A stretch of 64,000 bases of DNA from Pseudomonadota bacterium (lineage in GTDB: Bacteria; Pseudomonadota; Alphaproteobacteria; Acetobacterales; Acetobacteraceae): the NCBI GenBank assembly GCA_021780935.1, contig JAJXXT010000155.1, forward strand, positions 1 to 64,000. The letters are read 5' to 3'. Below are positions 48,440 through 58,072 of the stretch, piece by piece. Position 1 is the first letter of the stretch; each line of letters opens with the position of its first letter. A program made the position numbers and the translations under genes. The notes beneath the pieces are model-generated. The model was not told the origin of the DNA. It saw only the letters and a list, made by a program, of their open reading frames with translations, and ran no database searches.

Positions 48440-49147
48440 CTAGATCGCCGGGGCCAGCACCCGCCGCCGCTTCGGCCGGCCGTGCACGGGCACCGCGCCA
48501 TAGAGGTCCTTCGTTGCCTCGGTGATCGTCACGCCGGCGAACCGCGGGGCAGCCCGCCCGCCACGCTCCCACAGCCTGGCCCCCTTCAGCACCAGGCGGG
48601 ACTGCATCGGCGGCACGAACAGCGCCGTCTCCCGCCGCTCGACGCGAAACAGCGAGCGGGCGAGCAGCCGGCCGATCTGCCCCGGCGAATAGGGCTGGCC
48701 CTGGCCGAACGGCGTGCTCTCGGCATGCGCCCACACGCCGCTGCGGTTCGGTGCAACGACCAGCAGCCGGCCATCATCCTTCAGCACGCGCCAGACCTCG
48801 CGCAGCATCGCCCGCGCGTTCTCCGCGGCCTCGATCCCGTGCACCATCAGCACCCGGTCGAAGCTGAGGTCGGCGAAGGGCAGCGCGTCCTCCTCCGCGA
48901 CGCAGGCGAGACCCGGCCCGTCCGGCGGCCAGCGCGCGACGCCGAGCTGCGCCGGGACGAGGGCCGCGACGCGGCCCGTGCCGCCGCGCCAGATGCGCAG
49001 ATAGGGCAGCGTGTAGCCGATGCCGAGCAGCGACTGCCCGTCGAGATCGGGCCAGGTCGCCGCCAGGCGCTCGCGCAACAGCAGTGCCGCGACGGCGCCA
49101 CCGCGTGTCGCGTAGAACTGCGCCGCCGCGTGGACGTCGGTCGCCAT
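48440..49147 (-). CDS. SAM-dependent methyltransferase (gloB neighbour)
   Basis: A 235-residue class I methyltransferase. The SAM-binding loop is altered to LLGIGYTLPYLRIW (usual Gly-rich GxGxG reduced), followed by VAEEDALPFADLSFDRVLMV and LREVWRVLKDDGRLLVVAPN. Divergent pairing with gloB is widespread in alphaproteobacteria. Substrate unknown. ATG 49147 (MATDVHAAAQFYATRGG) is chosen. Confidence 0.8.
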   Translation of the reverse strand: MATDVHAAAQFYATRGGAVAALLLRERLAATWPDLDGQSLLGIGYTLPYLRIWRGGTGRVAALVPAQLGVARWPPDGPGLACVAEEDALPFADLSFDRVLMVHGIEAAENARAMLREVWRVLKDDGRLLVVAPNRSGVWAHAESTPFGQGQPYSPGQIGRLLARSLFRVERRETALFVPPMQSRLVLKGARLWERGGRAAPRFAGVTITEATKDLYGAVPVHGRPKRRRVLAPAI

Positions 49148-49256
49148 GGCGCGCGTATAGCACGCAAGCCGCCCCGGTTGGCCAATGCGGGTGGCGCCCC
49201 TCCATCGTGCCACGCGCCGCTCTGGCAATGGCGGGGCTGGCTGATAGGATCGGCCC

Positions 49257-50015
49257 ATGCCCCCATCCTCCCCGCTCGAAGCGACCCCCATACCCATCCT
49301 CTCCGACAACTACGCCTGGCTGCTGCGCGAGCCGGAATCCGGCCTGTTCGCGATCGTGGACCCGGCGGACGCGGCACCGGTGATCACCGCGATCGAGGCG
49401 GCGATCGCCCGGCTTGGCGGGGAACTGGCGCTGATCCTGCTCACCCACCACCACGGCGACCACGTCGCCGGCACCGATGAGGTGCGCGCACGCTTCGACG
49501 CCCCGGTGGTCGGCGCCAAGGCGGACGCGCATCGGCTGCCGCGGCTCGACCGCGCCGTCGCCGAGGGGTCGGAGGTCGATTTCGGCGCCGCCACCGCCCG
49601 CGTGTGGGAGACGCCGGGACACACCCGCGGACATATTTCCTATATCTTCACCGAGGGCGAGGCGGGCGTGTTGCTCTGCGGCGACACCTTGTTCAGCCTC
49701 GGCTGCGGCCGGCTGCTCGAGGGCACGGCGCAGGAGATGTTCACCTCCCTGCAGCGCTTCGCCGCCCTGCCGCCGGCAACCCTGGTCTGCTGCGGCCATG
49801 AATATACCGAGAGCAACGCCCGCTTCGCCCGTCACGCCGAGCCCGAGAACCTCGACCTGCTGGCCTACGAGCAGCAGGTGCTGGCTTGGCGCGCCGCCGG
49901 CCGGCCGAGCCTGCCCAGCCTGCTGTCCGACGAGCTTGCCTGCAACCCGTTCCTGCGCGCCGACGACGCCGCGACGCTGGCCGACCTGCGCACCCGCAAG
50001 GATAATTTTCGCTGA
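49257..50015 (+). CDS. gloB: Hydroxyacylglutathione hydrolase (glyoxalase II)
   Basis: A 252-residue metallo-beta-lactamase-fold enzyme. The metal motif THHHGDHVAGTDEV is intact, with further ligands in ETPGHTRGHISYIF, LLCGDTLFSLGCGRLLEG and CCGHEYTESNARFA. The C-terminal glutathione-binding part ends with the family RTRKDNFR. It hydrolyses S-lactoylglutathione in methylglyoxal detoxification. Confidence 0.95.
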   Translation: MPPSSPLEATPIPILSDNYAWLLREPESGLFAIVDPADAAPVITAIEAAIARLGGELALILLTHHHGDHVAGTDEVRARFDAPVVGAKADAHRLPRLDRAVAEGSEVDFGAATARVWETPGHTRGHISYIFTEGEAGVLLCGDTLFSLGCGRLLEGTAQEMFTSLQRFAALPPATLVCCGHEYTESNARFARHAEPENLDLLAYEQQVLAWRAAGRPSLPSLLSDELACNPFLRADDAATLADLRTRKDNFR

Positions 50016-50121
50016 TCGGCCGGCGGCGGGCGGGCGTCACCGCGACAGCCGCCGCGGCACGGCCCGGAGCGCGCACCCCGGGCGCGAGCCATCCTGACTC
50101 TCGCATTTCAGTCTCTTTCCG

Positions 50122-50141
50122 GTTATAGTTCGACCTATAAC
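50122..50141 (+). promoter_or_regulatory. Inverted repeat GTTATAG-N6-CTATAAC upstream of ftsK
   Basis: Perfect 7-bp arms with a 6-base spacer (TTCGAC), 22 bp before the ftsK ATG. It contains a TATAGT -10-like element, so a bound dimer would cover the promoter or the 5' leader. Confidence 0.5.
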
Positions 50142-50163
50142 GAAGGAACTGTCGGGAAGCTTC

Positions 50164-52674
50164 ATGGCCGCTGCCGTCTCCTCGCGTCCGCTTGCCTCGC
50201 CGGGTATCGCCACCCTGTTCCGCCGGCGTTTCGCCGAACTCGGCGGCTACGGGCTCGGGCTCGCCAGCGCGCTACTGCTGCTGCTGCTGGTTTCCTACGA
50301 CCCTTCCGACCCCTCGCTCGACACCGCGACGACCGGCGTGACGCACAACCTGCTGGGCGTGCCCGGCGCGATGCTGGCCGACCTGCTGCTGCAATTCTTC
50401 GGACTTGCTTCGGTGCTGGTGGTCCTGGCGCTGGCGGCCTGGTCGTTCCGCCTGTTCGCCGGCCGCGGCACCGCCGGCAGCCTGGGCCGACTGGCGGCGC
50501 TGGTCCTGGCGGTGCCGGTGGTGGCTGGCGTCTTCGCCTCGCTGCCCGGGCCGCATGGCGCGCCGCTGGCATGGCCCGTCGCGGCCGGCCCGGGTGGGGC
50601 AATCGGCGCGCTGTTCGCGCACTGGGTGCTGGGCGCGGGCCGGCATCTGTTCCCGCACGGGGCGTTGGTCGCCGGCCTGCTGGCCGCGGTGCTGGCGGTG
50701 CTGCTGAGCCTGCTGGCACTGGGGCTCAACCGGCGCGACTGGCGGGTTGCCGGCGGGGTCGCCGCCCGCTCGGTCCGCCATGGCCGCCGCGCGGCCGGGC
50801 TGCTGGGCCGCACCGGCCAGGCGCTGGGCCGCGCCGCGCTCTGGGTGTTCCACCGCGCCGAGGGCACGCGCCTGCGCCCGCGCGCCTCGAACCCCTATGC
50901 CGAGGGCGACGGCGCGGCTTATGACCCGGCCGAGCACGGCCCGCGCTGGGAGCCCGGCGTTCTGGCCACCGCGGGCATGGACGCGGCCGACGCGGATGTC
51001 CCCGATACCGGCCCATACGAGCCCGGCCCGCACGAATCCGGCCCGCACATGCGTGAACCCATGCGCGAACCGGTGGCGGCCCGTCCTGCCGCGGCGCGAC
51101 CGCGCGTCGCCGCCCTCCCTCGCAAGACACCGCCGCCGCGCCAGGAAACACTGAAGCTGGAGGGCCAGTGGCATCCGCCCTCGCTCTCGCTGCTGCGTGC
51201 GGCACCGACGCGCGGCAGCTCCGGCCCCTCCGAGGAATCGTTGCAGGCCAACGCCCGGCTGCTGGAAACCGTGCTCGCGGACTACGGCGTGCAGGGCCAG
51301 ATCGTGGAAATCCGCCCCGGCCCCGTGGTCACGCTCTACGAGCTGGAGCCGGCACCGGGCATCCGCAGCGCGCGCGTGATCGGGCTTGCCGACGACGTGG
51401 CGCGCAGCCTGTCGGTGACGGCCGTGCGTATCGCGACGGTCCCCGGCCGCAACGTCATCGGCATCGAGGTGCCGAACGCCCGGCGCGAGACCGTGTTCCT
51501 CTCCGAGCTGCTCGGCTCCGAGGAATGGGACCGCCAGCAATCCCGCCTGGTGCTGGCGCTGGGCAAGGATATCGGCGGCGAGCCGGTGATGACCGACCTC
51601 GCGCGCATGCCCCACCTGCTGGTCGCCGGCACCACCGGCTCCGGCAAGTCGGTGGGGATCAACGCGATGATCCTCTCGCTGCTGTTCCGCCTCTCGCCCG
51701 AGGATTGCCGGCTGATCCTGATCGACCCGAAGATGCTGGAGCTTTCCGTCTATGACGGCATTCCGCACCTGATGGCGCCGGTGGTGACGGAGCCGGGCAA
51801 GGCCGTCACCGCGCTGAAATGGACGGTGCGCGAGATGGAGCGCCGCTACCGCGCGATGAGCCAGCTCGGCGTGCGCAACATCGCCGGCTACAATGACCGG
51901 GTGGCCGAGGCGCGCGGCAAGGGCGAGGTGGTGACGCGGCGCGTGCAGACCGGCTTCGACCCTGAGACCGGCAAGCCGATGTTCGAGGAACAGGCGCTGG
52001 CGCTGGAGCGGCTGCCGTTCCTCGTCGTCGTCATCGACGAGATGGCCGACCTGATGATGGTGGCGGGCAAGGAGATCGAGGCGGCGGTGCAGCGCCTCGC
52101 ACAGATGGCGCGTGCCGCGGGCATTCATGTCGTGATGGCGACGCAACGACCCTCGGTCGATGTCATCACCGGCACGATCAAGGCGAACTTCCCCACCCGC
52201 ATCAGCTTCCAGGTGATCAGCAAGTTCGACAGCCGCACCATCCTCGGCGAGCAGGGGGCCGAGCAGCTGCTGGGCCAGGGCGACATGCTCTACATGATGG
52301 GCGGTGGGCGGACGATCCGCGTGCACGGCCCCTTCGTTTCCGACCGCGAGGTCGAGGATGTCGTCGCCTATCTGCGCGAGCAGGGCGAGCCGTCCTATAT
52401 CGAGGAAGTGACGGAAGCCACCGATGACGGCGAGGGCGGCCTGGCACTCTCCGGCATCGCCGGCGCCTCCGACGGCGAAAAGGGGCTGTTCGACCAGGCG
52501 GTGTCCATCGTCGCGCGCGAGGGTAAGGCCTCCACCAGCTTCCTGCAGCGGCATCTGCAGATCGGCTATAACCGCGCCGCCAAGCTGATCGAGCAGATGG
52601 AGAAAGAGGGTATCGTCAGCCCCGCGAACCATGTCGGCCGGCGCGAGGTGCTGGTCCGCGGCGGCGGCGAGTAG
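50164..52674 (+). CDS. ftsK: DNA translocase FtsK
   Basis: An 836-residue protein with four N-terminal transmembrane segments (residues 20-195), a Pro/Ala-rich linker (about 230-340), an alpha-beta motor and a C-terminal gamma winged-helix domain (FLQRHLQIGYNRAAKLIEQM, ending PANHVGRREVLV). Walker A is GTTGSGKSVGINAM near residue 490 and Walker B LVVVIDEMADLMM near 620. It pumps chromosome termini through the septum and activates XerCD at dif. The linker contains 15-bp and 12-bp tandem repeats. Confidence 0.96.
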   Translation: MAAAVSSRPLASPGIATLFRRRFAELGGYGLGLASALLLLLLVSYDPSDPSLDTATTGVTHNLLGVPGAMLADLLLQFFGLASVLVVLALAAWSFRLFAGRGTAGSLGRLAALVLAVPVVAGVFASLPGPHGAPLAWPVAAGPGGAIGALFAHWVLGAGRHLFPHGALVAGLLAAVLAVLLSLLALGLNRRDWRVAGGVAARSVRHGRRAAGLLGRTGQALGRAALWVFHRAEGTRLRPRASNPYAEGDGAAYDPAEHGPRWEPGVLATAGMDAADADVPDTGPYEPGPHESGPHMREPMREPVAARPAAARPRVAALPRKTPPPRQETLKLEGQWHPPSLSLLRAAPTRGSSGPSEESLQANARLLETVLADYGVQGQIVEIRPGPVVTLYELEPAPGIRSARVIGLADDVARSLSVTAVRIATVPGRNVIGIEVPNARRETVFLSELLGSEEWDRQQSRLVLALGKDIGGEPVMTDLARMPHLLVAGTTGSGKSVGINAMILSLLFRLSPEDCRLILIDPKMLELSVYDGIPHLMAPVVTEPGKAVTALKWTVREMERRYRAMSQLGVRNIAGYNDRVAEARGKGEVVTRRVQTGFDPETGKPMFEEQALALERLPFLVVVIDEMADLMMVAGKEIEAAVQRLAQMARAAGIHVVMATQRPSVDVITGTIKANFPTRISFQVISKFDSRTILGEQGAEQLLGQGDMLYMMGGGRTIRVHGPFVSDREVEDVVAYLREQGEPSYIEEVTEATDDGEGGLALSGIAGASDGEKGLFDQAVSIVAREGKASTSFLQRHLQIGYNRAAKLIEQMEKEGIVSPANHVGRREVLVRGGGE
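51010..51072. repeat. 15-bp and 12-bp tandem repeats in the FtsK linker
   Basis: Three 15-bp units at 51010-51054 (GGCCC(A/G)... type) give GPYEP-GPHES-GPHMR. They run into two 12-bp units at 51049-51072 giving MREP-MREP. All are in frame in the disordered linker. Confidence 0.85.
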
Positions 52675-52702
52675 TCGCGCGGGAGTCTGCGCATCGGGCT
52701 CG

Positions 52703-52747
52703 GCCCAGCCAGGCTGAGCCCAGTCAGGCTGAGCCCAATCCGCCTCA
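52703..52747. repeat. Three 15-bp repeats between ftsK and the TPR glycosyltransferase
   Basis: GCCCAGCCAGGCTGA, GCCCAGTCAGGCTGA and the drifted GCCCAATCCGCCTCA follow one another in the convergent gap. The last unit overlaps the stop codon of the minus-strand gene. Confidence 0.85.
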
Positions 52748-54187
52748 GGCAGCCAGGCCGAGATAACCGGGCAGCGCCTCGCGGATGCGCGCCACGACGT
52801 CGTCCCATGAATTGGGTGTGGTCTGCCGCCATAGCCGCAGGCTCGGATACCAGGGCGTGTCCTCCCGCCCCAGCAGCCAGCGCCAGTCCGGCGCGCGCGG
52901 GATCATCACCCAGACCGGCCGGGCCAGGGCGCCGGCGAGATGCACGACCGAGGTATCGACCGAAACGATCAGGTCGAGCGCCTCCATGATCGCCATCGTG
53001 TCTCCATAGTCGCCGATCTCGGCACCGAGATTGACCAGCGGCGCGCGGGCGAAGAAGCCGCCGGCCTGCGGTGTGGCCGGCCCCTTCTGCAGGGCCACGA
53101 ACGCCACCCCCGGCAGGTCGAACAGCGGCCGGAACGTCGCGAGCGACGTCGAGCGGTTGCGGTCGTTGTTGTGCGCCGGCCGCCCCGCCCAGACCAGGCC
53201 GACGCGCTTGAACCCCCTGGGCACCAGGGCCGCCAGGCGCTCCCGCCACGCGACGATTTTCGCGGCATCGGCGCGCAGATAGGGCGTGGGCGCCGGGATC
53301 GTCTCGACGCGCGTCCCCGCCAGCCGCGGCAGGCCGGAGAGAGCAGCGTAGGCGGCATAGGGCGGGCACTCCTCCCATTTCTGAAAGATCGTGGCATGCG
53401 GCGCGAGCTGGCGGATCAGCGCGCCGACCTCCCGGCCGCAGCCGATGGCGATGGCGGCGGCGCCGGAATGGTCGCGCGCCCAGGGAATGAAGCGGCTGAA
53501 CTGGATCACATCGCCGAAACCCTGATCACCGATCAGCAGCAGCGTCCTGCCCTCCAGTCGCTCGCCCTGCCATTGCGGCCGATCCCGGTGCAGCATCTGC
53601 GGCGGGATCAGCGGGGCCGCGCCGCCGATCTGAAAGCGCCACTCATATTCCTCCCAACCCTCCGCCATCTGCCCACGCGCCAGCAGCACCTCGGCGCGGA
53701 TGAAATGCGCACCGGGCTGCCGCGGGTCGATGCGCAGCGCCGCCTCGGCGTTGGCGAGCGCCTCGTCGTATTCACCGCGCTCGGAATGAATGATCGCGAG
53801 GTTGTGCAGACACAGCGGGTCGGACGGTGCCAGCATCACCGCGCGCTGCGCTGCTGCCAGGGCCTCGTCGTGGCGCCACAGCGTGCGGTAAAGCTCGCAG
53901 ATGTTGCGCAGATAGAGCGGCGTGTCGACGCCGTGGCGCAGCGCCCCCTCCATGAACTCGAGCGCTTCCTCCCGCCGCCCCTGGCGGAAGACAACGATGC
54001 CCATCATGTGCAGCGCGTCCGCCTGGGTGGGATGCGCGTCCAGAATGTGGCGCAACAGGCGCTCGGCCTCACCCAGCTTGCCGGCGCGCTCGTATTCGGC
54101 GGCGATCTGGAACACTTCGCCCACCGGCACCGCGGCGGTCAGCACGCGCGGCTCGGGCTTCGCCGGCGAGCCCGCCGCGGCACTCAT
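52745..54187 (-). CDS. TPR-glycosyltransferase-like protein
   Basis: A 480-residue protein. TPR units occupy about residues 20-190 (YERAGKLGEAERLLRHILDA, ERGEYDEALANAEAALRID). The C-terminal part carries a GT9/GT41-like Rossmann domain: LLIGDQGFGDVIQFSRFIPW, VGLVWAGRPAHNNDRNRS, DLIVSVDTSVVHLAGALA and RAPDWRWLLGREDTPWYPS. Such proteins transfer sugars in surface polysaccharide or protein O-glycosylation. It follows the TPR-sulfotransferase gene by 61 bp on the same strand. Confidence 0.82.
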   Translation of the reverse strand: MSAAAGSPAKPEPRVLTAAVPVGEVFQIAAEYERAGKLGEAERLLRHILDAHPTQADALHMMGIVVFRQGRREEALEFMEGALRHGVDTPLYLRNICELYRTLWRHDEALAAAQRAVMLAPSDPLCLHNLAIIHSERGEYDEALANAEAALRIDPRQPGAHFIRAEVLLARGQMAEGWEEYEWRFQIGGAAPLIPPQMLHRDRPQWQGERLEGRTLLLIGDQGFGDVIQFSRFIPWARDHSGAAAIAIGCGREVGALIRQLAPHATIFQKWEECPPYAAYAALSGLPRLAGTRVETIPAPTPYLRADAAKIVAWRERLAALVPRGFKRVGLVWAGRPAHNNDRNRSTSLATFRPLFDLPGVAFVALQKGPATPQAGGFFARAPLVNLGAEIGDYGDTMAIMEALDLIVSVDTSVVHLAGALARPVWVMIPRAPDWRWLLGREDTPWYPSLRLWRQTTPNSWDDVVARIREALPGYLGLAA

Positions 54188-54248
54188 CGCGCCCACCTCA
54201 GACGCCCCATCCCACACCCGGTCCCACGCCGCGTGCCGCACGCTCGAA

Positions 54249-56072
54249 TCATTCCGTCGTGTACCCGAGCTTCTCCATGGTCGGCGCCAGGATCGGGATC
54301 GCGGGCTCGAGCACTGCGCGGTATTGCCGCCAGCGCCCGACGGATCGGTCGTAGAGTTTTTCGGTGACCTGCGCGTAGCTCGCGGTGCGGGCATAGCGGC
54401 GGTTCTCGTGGAAGGCGAGGCAGCCGTCGTCCCATTCGACACCGACGAAGCCGAGCAAGGCGCGCACCGTCGCCTCCTGGTCGGCGACCATGTCCTCGTA
54501 GCGCAGCGGCAGGTATTTGAGGCTCATTTCGGCCCGATAATGTTCCACCAGATCCATCACGCGCACGTAATGCGTCGCGGCGGTCTCCAGCGCGTGGCCG
54601 CAATAGAGGCCATGGGTGAACAGGTTGGAGATGGCCGAGACCATCACGTCGAGCGGGTGGCGGATGACATGAACCAGCGGTGAAGCCGGGAACAGCAGCG
54701 CGATGAGGCCGAGATGCGTCTCGTTGAGCGGCATCTTGTCGGTGAACCAGGGTGCGTCGTCGCGCACCACGCCCATCTGGCGGGCACGCGCCAGGTAGTT
54801 GTCGCGCAGCCGGTCGAGGCCGTCGCGCTGGTCGCCCATCCACAGCTCGGCCAGCGCCTCGGGATAGGCGAGCGGCGAGTTGAGCATGCGCGGCATCATC
54901 TGCGTCAGGTCGTTGATCAGCGGCAGTTCGTCGCCCGCCGAGATCAGCCTGTGCGCGGTCAGCGTCTGTTCCACCAGCGTGGTGCCGGAGCGCGGGAAGC
55001 CGAGGATGAACAGCGGCTGCGGCACGTCGTCGCGCACGCCGGCGCGCGGCAGCAGCCTGAGCCGCCCCTGGGTGAAGAACCCCTTGAGCCGCGCGATCAA
55101 CTGGTTGGCGTGCTGGTCGAGATATTGCTGGCCGGAAAGCTCCCGCGCGAGCTTCTTGCCCTCGATGAACGCCTCGCCCGCCGCCGCGTACTCGCCGAGG
55201 CTGTCGAGCAGCCTGCCCTTTTCCAGCAGCTCGTTGGGGCCGAGCCGCGCCCCCTCGCGCCCGGCGGCCAGCGCGTCGAGCACGGCGATCGCCTCCGCCG
55301 GGCGCTTCTGCCGGCCCAGCACCACGGCGCGCGCCACCTTCATGCCGACATCGTCGGGGGCCAGCGCCTCCAGCTTGTCGAGCAGCTCCGCCGCGCGGTC
55401 GAAATTACGGTCCGCCTCCTCCATGCGTGCCCAGCCGAGCAGGGTCTGGCGCACCTCGGGCGCGGCGGCGAGGCTCTCCTCGTAGAGCGTGCGGGACTCC
55501 TCCATCCGCCCCTGGTTCTTGAGGTTCCAGGCGAGGTTGGCGAGCAGGATCGCGTCGCGCGCGCCGGAAAGCTCGAGTGCCCGACGGTAGTGGAACTCCG
55601 CGATCTGCGCCCGCTGCGCCTCGGTGAGGATCATGCCCATGAGGTTGTGCGACTGCGCGTTTTCCGGCGCGATGCGCACCGCGTTGCGCGCGTGCACCTC
55701 GGCCTCCGCAAGGTCTCCCTTGCCCAGCAGCAGCAGCGCCAGCTCGTTGGTGGCGGCGAAATTATTCGGGTCCAGCGCGACGAGGCGCCGCGCCAGCGCC
55801 TCCGTCGCCGTGCGGTTGCCCTGCGCCTTGCGGATTTCGTAGAGAACGGAAAGCGCCCCCGGCCGGTCCGGCGCCAGCTCCAGCACCTCGAGCGCCAGTT
55901 TCTCCGCGGTCTCCGGCGCGCCGTGGCGGTGCGCCTGGATGGCGCGCTCGACCAGCGGCACGAGATGGCGCGAGGCGGCGGGGGGTGGCAGCGAGCCCGG
56001 CACCATCGAACAGCAGCGCGCGGCCCTGAGACCGCTGCCACAACGACAAAGCTCCTGAATGGCTGCGCTCAC
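54249..56072 (-). CDS. TPR-sulfotransferase
   Basis: A 607-residue protein. A Cys-rich SEC-C-like start (LCRCGSGLRAARCCS) precedes about eight TPR units (residues 40-330) and a sulfotransferase domain with the PAPS loop FILGFPRSGTTLVEQTL near residue 360 and the 3'-phosphate region LVHVIRHPLDVMVSAISNLF. Animal tyrosylprotein and other TPR sulfotransferases have comparable layouts. It lies just downstream of cysNC, which makes PAPS, so substrate supply is local. The acceptor is unknown (glycan or protein). Confidence 0.87.
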   Translation of the reverse strand: MSAAIQELCRCGSGLRAARCCSMVPGSLPPPAASRHLVPLVERAIQAHRHGAPETAEKLALEVLELAPDRPGALSVLYEIRKAQGNRTATEALARRLVALDPNNFAATNELALLLLGKGDLAEAEVHARNAVRIAPENAQSHNLMGMILTEAQRAQIAEFHYRRALELSGARDAILLANLAWNLKNQGRMEESRTLYEESLAAAPEVRQTLLGWARMEEADRNFDRAAELLDKLEALAPDDVGMKVARAVVLGRQKRPAEAIAVLDALAAGREGARLGPNELLEKGRLLDSLGEYAAAGEAFIEGKKLARELSGQQYLDQHANQLIARLKGFFTQGRLRLLPRAGVRDDVPQPLFILGFPRSGTTLVEQTLTAHRLISAGDELPLINDLTQMMPRMLNSPLAYPEALAELWMGDQRDGLDRLRDNYLARARQMGVVRDDAPWFTDKMPLNETHLGLIALLFPASPLVHVIRHPLDVMVSAISNLFTHGLYCGHALETAATHYVRVMDLVEHYRAEMSLKYLPLRYEDMVADQEATVRALLGFVGVEWDDGCLAFHENRRYARTASYAQVTEKLYDRSVGRWRQYRAVLEPAIPILAPTMEKLGYTTE

Positions 56073-56172
56073 GCTCGCCCCCCCGATATCCGTGCCCGAT
56101 TGCGCGACGGATTATGTCATGGCCGAGGGCGGCGAAACAGCCGCCGAACCCGGCATGCGCCCGGCCACGCCC

Positions 56173-58044
56173 TCAGCCCGGCACGACCCCCCGCGCGCGC
56201 AGCATCGCTACCACGGCGGCGGCGGCGGCCTCCGGCGTGAAGGCCAGCGTGTCGAGGCGCAGTTCCGGCGCCTCGGGCGGCTCGTAGGGGGCGGAGACGC
56301 CGGTGAAATTGCGGATCTCCCCGGCATCGGCGCGCCGATAGAGCCCCTTGGGGTCGCGCCTGCGGCACTCCGCCACCGGCGTGTCCACGAACACTTCGAG
56401 GAACATACCCGACTCGAAACGCTCCCGGGCCGCGGCGCGGTCGGCGCGATAGGGCGAGATGAAACAGCCGAGCACGATCAGCCCGGCCTCGCACATCAGC
56501 CGCCCGACCTCCGCGGCACGGCGGATATTCTCCACCCGGTCGCCCTCGCCGAAGCCGAGATCGCGGTTGAGCCCGGTGCGCAGCGCGTCGCCATCGAGCA
56601 GAAAGACGTGCCGCCCCGCCGCGTGAAGCTGCTGCTCGACCAGATCGGCGATGGTGGATTTGCCGGCGCCGGAAAGCCCGGTGAACCACACCAGCGCCGG
56701 GCGCTGGCCCATCAGCGCCGCGCGCCCGGCACGATCCACGACCGTCGCATGGCGTGTGACCTCGCTCGCCGCCTGGATCTCGGCCACCATCCCGGCCCCG
56801 ACCGTGGCCCCGTCCTGCCGGTCGATCAGGATGAAGCCGCCGAGGTCGCGGCTGTCGCGATAGCGCTCGATCGGCACCGAAGCCGCGAGTTGCAGCGAGA
56901 CCCGCGCGATGTCGTTCATCGCCAGCGTGTCGGCCGGCGCGTGCGTCATCGTCGCGGGGTCGAGCCGCGCATGGATGCGCACCACGCTCGCCGGCACCGT
57001 CGCGGTGCCGAGCCGCAGCAGATAGGAACGACCGGGAAACAATTCCGTCTCGTGCAGCCACACCAGGTCCGCCTCGCAGCGCGCCGCCATCGGCACCGCG
57101 GTGCCGGCGCCGACCACCTCGCCGCGCGCGATGTCGAGCTGCTGGTCGAGGGCCAGCGTCACCGCCTCCCCGGCCATGGCGGCACCGGTCTCGCCATCCA
57201 TGCCGAGGATGCGCGTGACCACCGCCTCCCGCCCGCTGCGCGCGAGGCGCACGCGCTCTCCCACCGCCACGCCGCCGCGTGCGATGGTGCCGGTGCAGCC
57301 GCGCACGGTCTCGTCGATGCGGATCACGCCCTGCACCGGCAGGCGGAACGGCCCGTCGGCCAGAGACGGAATCGCCACCGTCTCCAGATGGCCGAGCAGC
57401 GTCGGGCCGCGGAACCAGGCCAGCCGCTCACTCGCCCGCGCCACGTTATCGCCAAAGCGGGCGGCAAGCGGAATCGCGGTGTAGAGCGCGATGCCGAGCG
57501 AGCGCGCGAGCTCCCCGAACGCCGCGGCAATGGCGCCGAAGCGCGCCTCGTCGAAGCCCACGAGGTCCATCTTGTTGACCGCGAGCACCAGCCTTCCCAC
57601 ACCCATCAGGGCCGCGATCGCCGCGTGCCGGCGCGTCTGCTCCACGATGCCGGCGCGCGCATCAACCAGCAGCACCGCAAGGTCGGCACCGGAGGCAGCG
57701 GTCGCCATGTTGCGGGTGTACTGCGCGTGCCCCGGCGCATCGGCGACGATGAAGCGGCGATGCGGTGTCGCGAAATAGCGCCAGGCGATGTCGATGGTGA
57801 TACCCTGCGCCTGCTCGTCCTCCAGCCCGTCGAGCAGCAGTGCGAGGTCCGGCTCGGCACCCGTGGTGCCGTGGCGGCGCGAGAGGTCGGACACGCGCGC
57901 CATGTGGTCCTCGAAGATCTGCCCGCTTTCCAGCAGCAGCCGCCCGATCAGCGTGGATTTGCCGTCATCGACGCTGCCACAGGTCATGAAGCGCAGCGTG
58001 CCGACAGCTTCCTGGCTGGCGAGAAAATCCTGCCGATCCATCAC
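56173..58044 (-). CDS. cysNC: Bifunctional sulfate adenylyltransferase large subunit/APS kinase
   Basis: A 623-residue protein. The N-terminal GTPase has CGSVDDGKSTLIGRLL, DAPGHAQYTRNMATA and AVNKMDLVGF. The APS-kinase domain begins near residue 450 (FTGLSGAGKSTIADLV) and contains DGDALRTGLNRDLGF, the phosphoenzyme-type and APS-binding segment. With CysD it makes APS and then PAPS. Fusion of CysN and CysC, as in rhizobial NodQ, is typical where PAPS feeds sulfotransferases. 28 bp after cysD. Confidence 0.96.
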   Translation of the reverse strand: MMDRQDFLASQEAVGTLRFMTCGSVDDGKSTLIGRLLLESGQIFEDHMARVSDLSRRHGTTGAEPDLALLLDGLEDEQAQGITIDIAWRYFATPHRRFIVADAPGHAQYTRNMATAASGADLAVLLVDARAGIVEQTRRHAAIAALMGVGRLVLAVNKMDLVGFDEARFGAIAAAFGELARSLGIALYTAIPLAARFGDNVARASERLAWFRGPTLLGHLETVAIPSLADGPFRLPVQGVIRIDETVRGCTGTIARGGVAVGERVRLARSGREAVVTRILGMDGETGAAMAGEAVTLALDQQLDIARGEVVGAGTAVPMAARCEADLVWLHETELFPGRSYLLRLGTATVPASVVRIHARLDPATMTHAPADTLAMNDIARVSLQLAASVPIERYRDSRDLGGFILIDRQDGATVGAGMVAEIQAASEVTRHATVVDRAGRAALMGQRPALVWFTGLSGAGKSTIADLVEQQLHAAGRHVFLLDGDALRTGLNRDLGFGEGDRVENIRRAAEVGRLMCEAGLIVLGCFISPYRADRAAARERFESGMFLEVFVDTPVAECRRRDPKGLYRRADAGEIRNFTGVSAPYEPPEAPELRLDTLAFTPEAAAAAVVAMLRARGVVPG

Positions 58045-58072
58045 CGCACCCCGTCTCCCGCGTGCGCCACGC

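Noticed and set aside
50272..52632. A 786-codon minus-strand frame
   Set aside because: It is the antisense of ftsK, whose motor motifs are intact; the antisense product is low-complexity His/Arg/Ala.
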